Both the position numbers and the translations under genes were made by a program. The notes under the pieces are model-generated. The model had not been told where the DNA came from and did no database searches. It saw only the letters and a program-made list of their open reading frames with translations. Positions 57,021 through 64,000 of a DNA stretch of 64,000 nucleotides are shown piece by piece. Source of the stretch: Prostheceraeus crozeri (Eukaryota; Platyhelminthes; Polycladida; Euryleptidae); NCBI GenBank assembly GCA_907163375.1, contig CAJQUW010007073.1, positions 434,001 to 498,000 of the forward strand, written 5' to 3'. Each line of letters starts with the position of its first letter. The first letter of the stretch is position 1.

Positions 57021-57129
57021 TAAGTGTGCAGATCGTAAGTCATCGAAAGAGTATCTGAACATTTCCGATTCTAGTGTACAGTGTAAGCTTGTTTCAGGGT
57101 TCAGGAGAATCATAGTCGGATTCTCATGA

Positions 57130-57825
57130 CACCGAAGAACTCTAGTCAGATGCATCGGGATTTGCATATTTCTGTCCTTCACGCACTTAAACTCGTACAC
57201 TTTCTTATGATCGACTACCTTGTATGTACATACCTTCCGCTGAGTTGAATTTCGCAGAATTGCACCATCCACTCGATATTAGTATTTTCGTCCACAAAAT
57301 ATACTACCTTTAGTTACTTAATCATTCTTCTAAATCATTCGAAAACTTCATCCTAAATAGTAAATCATATAAGTCGATTGATCTACTTTAGATCCCATAA
57401 TTTATTCTTGCCTGCATCGGTCACCTCATGACACGAAAATGAAATGTTCATTGATTTGTGGTGCATTTTTCAAGGGAAATTCTAACTCGTTGGTAATTTT
57501 TACTAATTGTAATTGGAGATGATCCTACAAACTACTTTTTGTATGCTATCTGGAAATCTATCAAGGTTTTTTGCCTCTTGTATCATTTTGTGGAGTTTGA
57601 CATGTTATTTGAAAAATTAAGTTGTCAACACAATTTCCTTCTTACTTAACGATATATTTTGGTCTGTAGGAAATTAAGTCTAATGTTACATAGGTTACAA
57701 TGAAGTTAGTATTTCTGAATTTCTCAGGTAGCCTTTGTGGTTGCTTAGAGTGCGTTAGATATCCGTATATTATTTTTAAACAGAATAGTTAGTCCTATGG
57801 ATGACCGCTTGTCTTCCATAAATAA
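57130..57825. other. 3' region of the CACTA-like unit
   Basis: Nothing coding that I can support. A minus-strand 86-codon frame (57012-57272) overlaps the DUF4806 exon and is probably a shadow. Confidence 0.4.
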
Positions 57826-58151
57826 TCCTCTAAATGTCCTTTATGGGTCCTTACACAGTCCGTTGTTAGTTACTTTCATGTCCTTGTAATGACCGCATGG
57901 TCGACAAACTGTCCGTAATGAATCCTTAAATGAACCGGAAAACATCAAGCGAGGTCAATAGCATGTCCGCTAGGTTTACTTGAATGTCCGTGGGGAATCA
58001 TATCATTGTCCGCTGTTGTGACCATAAGAGGTCCTTGAATGTCCGTGGCGGACAAATTTTGTCGCCAAAACTGGGTATAAAATGGACAACTGATGGATAT
58101 GTCCTGCGGGTGTCCGGTCTACCTCCAATGGTTATCCGTCTCCTTGTTGGG
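57826..58151. repeat. Right subterminal repeats and end of the CACTA-like element
   Basis: About fifteen GTCC words (AATGTCCGT, ATGTCCTT, TGTCCGC, GGTCCTTGAATGTCCGTG) in both orientations crowd ~300 bases and lead to the end ...ATCCGTCTCCTTGTTGGG. This density is far above the surroundings. Confidence 0.65.
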
Positions 58152-59864
58152 AAGTGCACACATAAATAGTTAATTAGGATATCATCTCTGCTTTGTCGTG
58201 ATAGAATACAGTACATTGTGATCATAAAATGATAATGCGGAATTCACGAATTCATGTCAATTTAAGTGCATTGCTTCCTGTTGTAACTAACTGTCTAGAC
58301 GAATGCCATAACAATATTTATCAACTTTAATACTAGAAAATTCTGACGGTAATATAAAATTCTTCATATATCAATTCGGTTCTGTCCAACATGATCTTAA
58401 GAATCTGTTTTACCGAATATCTTTCATTTATTAATTGGAAATTTGCTGTCTTTTTGAAAGGAAATTGATATCATCTCTCTTCAGTTGTTATCTTCATCGT
58501 TTCAACATTTCTTCAAAAGACAATTCAATACATGTAGCTTGCCTATTAATGAAGTCGGAAAGTGAGTGATCATTAATGTTCATTTTATAACCTTTTCATG
58601 TTCTGATGGAAGAAATCCCTTTGGGAGTCTTTTTGAATGCTGCCATTTTTCTTCACTACTTTGTATATGCGCGCTATAAAAGCATTGGAGTGGAGACAAG
58701 AATTGGTTGCAGTTATCTTTCAGTAATCTATTTTTCAATGAAACTTCCAGTAACAGCCGTTTTTGACTTATTAATATGTTGTTGTGCAATTAAGCACAGA
58801 GAGAGAGAGAGAGAGATTTCCTCATGTACTATCAGGTTTGAATGGTTGCTGATGGAGCTTACTAATACTTTGTCACTTGTATTGTCAAAATTCTCACATA
58901 AATTTTGCCCATAGATGTAATATATCGTTTATAAGCAATAGGTACAGAGCCAGGCACATGTGAATCCATCTTTTTGGTAAATAATAAGCAGCCCTTAAAT
59001 CATTGCCTGATCTTGGTATTTTTGAAGGATCGCTGCAGGGGAGGGAATTGAAATACATCTTACAACTATGGAAATCAAGATCAAAATATCGACTTTGTAA
59101 TGCGAGTATGATCTTCATCAGTAAGGTGGGCCATATGGCTTAAAAGTGGACTCCAGGTTTCTTGAAACATGTGTAGCGAATAAAAGTGTACTCCGTGAGA
59201 AGCGGAATATGAAAGCCAATATTGAATTGAGACAGAGAATGTACATCACCAAGACGAAACAAAGGGGTTCATTCAAGCTTTCAAATGTGCGCCTACAATT
59301 ATATTTCGTTCTAACTTTTCAACAGCTGATGCATAACAAAAGCTTTCTTGCTTGCATGTTTCATCGAAATTCGCAATAAAAATTAATTTCATAAAAGTGA
59401 AAATGGTATTTTACAGCACTACCTTCCTTTCTTTTTAAGTTGTAAAAATTTTCAAAGCTTGGTGTATATGTTAAGTCAGAACTTCCTTTGCATTATAGAC
59501 TTTGTTATTAATATTACTATTATTTGTTATTATAGATTTCATTAACTGACTTTGATTTCATTATTAATATTAATTAGCCACAAAAAATGTATTCTTATGC
59601 TATAATGAAAATTATTCCAGGACTAATTTTTAATAGAAAACGATCATTCGTAATTTGAATAGCCAATTGTGAAGTCAAAATGAACACTATAGAAATTCTC
59701 CAATCCAAATGCTTACAAATACAATGCTGGTATGACCATTGGCTATACCATTGCATGTTAAAACTCAATGCAACTTTCTGACAACGAATTAAAATTAAAT
59801 GATCTTGTTCTATTAACTGGTGAAGGTGGATATCTCAACTTCCCGTGGATGGGAACTCCAGCTC
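58152..59864. other. Intergenic, nothing recognised
   Basis: A (GA)n run at 58798-58816. Several short frames without domain evidence. Confidence 0.4.
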
Positions 59865-60335
59865 ACTCTTGACTGGTCTCTTCTTGGCATACAAGTTCAG
59901 ATTCGTGACGGGTCTTGCTAGCCAGAAATTTGGCCAAGTCTCTCTCTGGTGCCACTAGGATGTCGACGACATTTGTATATTTAATTAAAAGCACTTCGAT
60001 AAGATCCTTCCTGAAATCTACCCAATAGACCTCTTGGCTAATAGAAGCGGTGACAATGACAAATGCGTGAATTATTTGGCCGCTAAGATCAAGTTTCAAG
60101 GTAGCGGCCTTTATACCACGTTGGTCTACGACAAGGTTGATGAGTTCAGCCTCCCAATGGTGCTATATGCACTTTCCCCGAAAGTGATATGTCCATGAAC
60201 ATTGGCTCAAACATCCTCGCTGCCCAACTCATCAGTTTCGCTAGGTTTTCTTCTGATGCTTCCGCTTTCATATCAAGGCTAAGGGCATTTTCAATATCTT
60301 CAAGGAAAGAGGCTACAAGGTTAATCCACTAATAA
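59865..60335 (+). pseudogene. Reverse-transcriptase-type ORF fragment
   Basis: Across two frames one reads DVDDICIFN (a decayed 'YiDDl...N' box), ILPEIYPIDLLANRSGDNDK, GLYTTLVYDKVDEFSLPMV and then SNILAAQLISFARFSSDASA. This resembles invertebrate RT-type proteins with the downstream blocks 'F...iyP.eL.l..t.....yLdl.i' and 'vYDKRddF.f.ivnfp', then 'sQLirfaR'. The exact retroelement class is uncertain. Frame changes and stops show it is long dead. Confidence 0.5.
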
Positions 60336-63300
60336 ATTAAGTTTGTATAAATAATATAAGTTTAACATGATATAAGCTTGGTTGTTTTTCACCTCGCTAA
60401 ATACCTTCAATTATAGAAATGTTTCACTAGCAACTATTATCCATGTTCCCTTTTGCTCTTTTATATCCAAATCTATTTAAGGACAAGTTTTAGTTGCGTT
60501 TTCTCAGGTTTGAAGAGACCTTGCCTGGCCCCGCCATGTGGCACAGGTTGGAGGTCAAGGGCCGAAACTGTGCTTTATGCAGCCACATGGTTCCTCCTAT
60601 GACTCCGTATATAGCGATCTTATTTTGGTTTCTTAGGATATGTTTCTTGATTTTCATCATTTATAATTTTGGTTAACTTCTCCTCATTTTTCATGCCGAG
60701 CTCTCATTTTAGTTTATGGTTGTAGGTAAAATTGATTGTAAGTTTTAATTTATTTCCCATTCTTTCAGAAGGTGGGTCGGCTAGCCGTTATATGTATTAA
60801 GTTTCCTACTCTGTTACTGGGGTAGGGAACTCTATGTTATAAGTATTAATTTATATCCATACGCTTGTGACTTTAAGTAACCTAATTATTTACACGATTT
60901 TCCACTAGGGGAGGTGTATAAATTTGGTTTCTTCCGTTTCCTGGATTCTTCTAATTTTTTAACTGTGTCATATTTTAATTCAATTTACTGTCAGTAGTAC
61001 TAAATGTTCATATAGCACGGAGTTCAAATAACATCGTCGATAGCGCACTGCCAAACTTGCAATTATGATGCATTTGATTGCATTTATTTGTATGCATTAT
61101 GATTATTAGATAAGCAATTACCGATACTTTTTTCAAAAAACCTCACGACAAAACGCATTGTCAAAATGAAAATCAAACAACAGTGAGATGTGCCCCGGTG
61201 TCATTCCCCCCTCCCTGCGAATCCATGTTGCTGATCGGAAATCTAAATCAGAAAACTGACATGCATGTAATTTCCCCCTCGGAAAAAGAAAGGCAAATTA
61301 ACTTTTCTAGAACTTGGTCTGAAATATTTGAATCAATTTAAATTTTTGAAAAATCTGTGTAAGTGTATGCTTGAAGAAGTCTCTTAGAATTTGCAAGCCT
61401 CGATATCTCAGTATACTATATACAGTTTGAGCCTCGGTAGATAGGTAAAGCGAAAACACTGGCAGAAAGAAGAAAAGGCGGTGATCCAATATCAATCCTA
61501 CCTACAAGCACGGTCTGTTTTCTGGGGAGTAATCGTAATCAACCTTAGAATATTCGACCGGAAAAACTAATGGTGGGTAGACGTGTAGTGTAACACTTGC
61601 AGCAATCTAAAGACATTAAGCGAGTAGAAACCTTTCAACATGATACGTTTTAGCATTATGCCATCAAGGAGGGCTTCGATTGCGATTGTTCGAGGATTTC
61701 CCAATTTGAAGCCCGATTCAGATGGCAATTGAAGATGTCACTTAATTTAGATCGCGTTCGATTACCAAGACAAGTCAATCAGCCCGTCAAAGTTTTTTCC
61801 AGTTCCGGTTACATCAGAAAAGTAATACAGGTATTTGTTAGTGCTTGGATGGATGGAGCTTGAACGCTTTCCACATTTTCACGAGCAATTCCGTGATTAT
61901 TTGTGCATCGTAAGACTGCGTGTACGCATTCATTATGGATGTGAACATCATTCAAAATGATGTTCACATCCATAACAAAATGATATTCGGCATGTTATAG
62001 CTCAAGACCTTGGCTGCTTTTATTTATGCTCATCGCTTCAGACTAATTCAGACCGTGAAACTAATCAGCATATTTAAGCATTGTATTTCCAGGCATATCA
62101 CGGGGAAGAGTCATTAGGCCTACTCATTACCTGGGATATCCATTTAAAACGCAGGACCGAACCGGATTTGTCGCTTGATTATGTGATATCTTCATTTGAT
62201 TATATAAAGCTGCATTCGATCATAGACTTTTTACATTTGAGTACAGACTTGCGTAGCGTCATTTAAGTATGGAAAGTAATCCTTTAATTATGGAACCAAA
62301 TCTTTTAAAAACGGAATGTTTCCGTTTGAATATTAACAATTCAAAAAAATGAGTTCATTTGATTTCCTGACATCGTCATGCCTAGCACTACAAGTGCAAG
62401 AGATATCCCAGCTTCTAATAAAGTTTGCATTATTAAATTAATCAACAATCAAGGAAGTTCAGCAAAAGATGGTTTGATATCAAAGCTAAATCAATTTATG
62501 CTATTAATTTGTGCCAAAATTTGAAGTAGAAAGTATTGAAGCTGATAGTGATTCTGGATTCGGGTGAGTAATTTAACCCCACCTCAAGCAACAGAGGAGG
62601 TGATGCCTGCTAACAGATGAGCATTTGAGTTTCATTGACCATTGCTTATCGGTAATTTTAAAACGCAGGTTTTCAACTTGTCGCTATATGGTCGATGAGA
62701 TATCCAAGTTTTCCCATGTCGTAGGGTCACTGATATCTTGGTTACATCTCTTCAAGTCTGTGATCCGATCCATGAAAATGAATTCTTTTTTACCTGAAGA
62801 TAGTTAACGGATGTTAACTGAAATTAATTGTAAAAGATAACAGAAAACAAAACAAAACCACCATCTTTCAATATTGGCTCTTTCCAACTACATTCAAAGC
62901 AATGATAATATTCGTCTATACCCATTGAAAAAGTAGAGCTCGCTTCGCTTTTTCTCGTTCTCCTTTTTTTATAGTATAAACTTATGTTGCTATTAGTTTA
63001 ACTGTGTTTCTGTACTCTTTTGATTTCTACAATACCATAAAAAAATACTGAAACAATGCTAAAAAGTGTGTTCATCAATGCCATTGCAATGCAAACTTTT
63101 GTCATTTCCTAATTTCAGCATGATAAAATTAACACTGAAACCAAACAAGCAGTCTAGCATTTACACGCCAGCTCATGAGCTTATACATACAGTCAAATCC
63201 TGAAAAATTTAAGTTACTTGTAATGGTGCTGCCATCGACTCAAATATCAATTTTCTTTTCAAGAACTGCGATACAAAGTACTTCTTTAGTTTATGGAGAA

Positions 63301-64000
63301 TGTTTTCTAAATCTCGTTTATTGAGTTGAGAAAAATCTGAAGTCAAGGATCGCAGCGGCTAACCTATTGCTCACTGTGTCCAGTGAAGATACTTACATTT
63401 GCGTCGCTGAGACCGCTTACTTTATCTCGTGTGACCGTCGTGCACCGTGCACAATGATTTGTACGGGTATATATAATTTTATGCCCATTTTAGAGAATTC
63501 CACTTTTCCGAAATTGCTCTCATGAAATTTCTTATAAAGTTAGCACCACTAACTTGCTTCCCACTGTAAAAAGAAGTTGACTGTTTGCTTATTTCAGATA
63601 GTGGAAGCAAGTTCTCACTTTCAGGGGCATGATAGTCTTGAAGTTTTTATAAACAAATTTCGATGCTTTCAATTGATTTCCTATCATATATTCTATTATT
63701 TCTCTGACTGCTGTATTATATTTCTTTGATTGACGTTTTGATCTTTTGAAGTATATGATTTGGCTCAGAAATGCAGCCACGTAGCTCTCTTCCTTGTGCA
63801 CTAAGGTAATAAAGTTTTGAGAAAAGCAACTTCATTTTGAGCTTCTTCGTCGTTCGATCATTTCAAAAGGGAAATTATTTTTTCAGATTATTGTCATCTA
63901 TTTTATCAGACTGCGTTCTCTCAACCTCATGAGACACCCACATTCCAGCCACTGTGATTAGCAATCGGTACTTATGGGTTATCTCCCCAACGTTTTCAAA
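60336..64000. other. Intergenic to window end
   Basis: AT-rich DNA with no supported gene. A short frame at 60494-60676 has a Cys pair (RNCALCSHM) but no further support. The palindrome at 61933 is listed separately. Confidence 0.4.
61933..61975. repeat. 43-base palindrome
   Basis: Two perfect 20-base arms (TTATGGATGTGAACATCATT and its inverse) flank a 3-base centre. No neighbouring element ends were recognised. Confidence 0.9.

Larger units (their letters stand above)
39620..58151 (+). mobile_element. Candidate nested CACTA-like element (proposed full extent)
   Basis: The left end reads CCCGACAAACACGTGGA. The right end, inverted, reads CCCAACAAGGAGACGGA. AA flanks both sides. DNA just inside both ends is dense in GTCC/GGAC words (left about 39633-40080, right about 57830-58130: TGTCCGT, GTCCTT, TGTCCGC), a style typical of CACTA subterminal binding sites. 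Between them lie a DDE transposase and a DUF4806-like spliced gene, plus four later insertions that account for about 8 kb. The ends match only partly, so this extent is an inference. Confidence 0.45.

Noticed and set aside
57012-57272. 86-codon minus-strand frame
   Set aside because: Overlaps the DUF4806-like exon and shows no domain; likely shadow.
60494-60676. 60-codon frame with Cys pair (RNCALCSHM), faintly like a piggyBac C-terminal finger
   Set aside because: Too short, no second Cys pair and no element ends found.

Overview
The window looks like invertebrate animal nuclear DNA. It is AT-rich, has long non-coding stretches, spliced exons with GT/AG sites, and animal-type mobile elements of almost every class: hAT, CACTA-like, pogo-like, Tc1, mariner, Crypton, Ty3/gypsy, several non-LTR elements, tRNA-derived SINEs and a hammerhead ribozyme of the kind carried by Penelope-like retroelements. 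I cannot name the species. I found no convincing host gene: every reading frame I can assign belongs to a transposable element or its remains.

From left to right. 135-806 is a fold-back element. 2790-3640 is a GC-rich relic of a non-LTR retrotransposon 3' end (RNase H plus a cysteine-rich tail). 5746-8361 is an apparently complete hAT transposon with one open 597-residue transposase and a perfect 8-bp target duplication, inserted in the second copy of a 224-bp tandem repeat. 10250-14520 holds two copies of a dispersed repeat ('family A') and a 473-bp CACTA-type MITE. 15207-16742 is a decayed hAT of the ZMYM1-like kind. 17270-18685 is an open tyrosine recombinase of the Crypton/DUF3504 type, lying between two near-perfect hairpins. 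20372-21055 is a pogo-like remnant. 22820-25840 carries a Tc1 fragment and mariner relics in both orientations.

From 25.8 to 39.6 kb the DNA is mostly unrecognised. It holds a SINE, a minisatellite, and an AT-microsatellite region around a perfect 93-bp inverted repeat. Each arm of that repeat carries a complete minimal hammerhead ribozyme (30361-30401 minus, 30480-30520 plus). A large two-level fold-back (34674-35711) sits between inverted copies of family A.

From 39.6 to 58.15 kb I propose one large nested CACTA-like element. It encodes a DDE transposase (49496 to 54342) and a spliced DUF4806-like second gene (exons from 55292 to about 57020). Inside it lie a non-autonomous hAT with a perfect TSD (41084-42013, holding a perfect 62-bp palindrome), a pogo-like deletion derivative (42284-43097), a deleted but young Ty3/gypsy element (43910-47560) and a Jockey/CR1-like LINE that splits the transposase (50265-53030). 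From 58.15 kb to the end I see only a decayed reverse-transcriptase fragment (about 59865-60335) and a short palindrome.

The hAT and the Crypton-like element are the only ones whose single transposase/recombinase frame is open end to end. All others are broken or non-autonomous.
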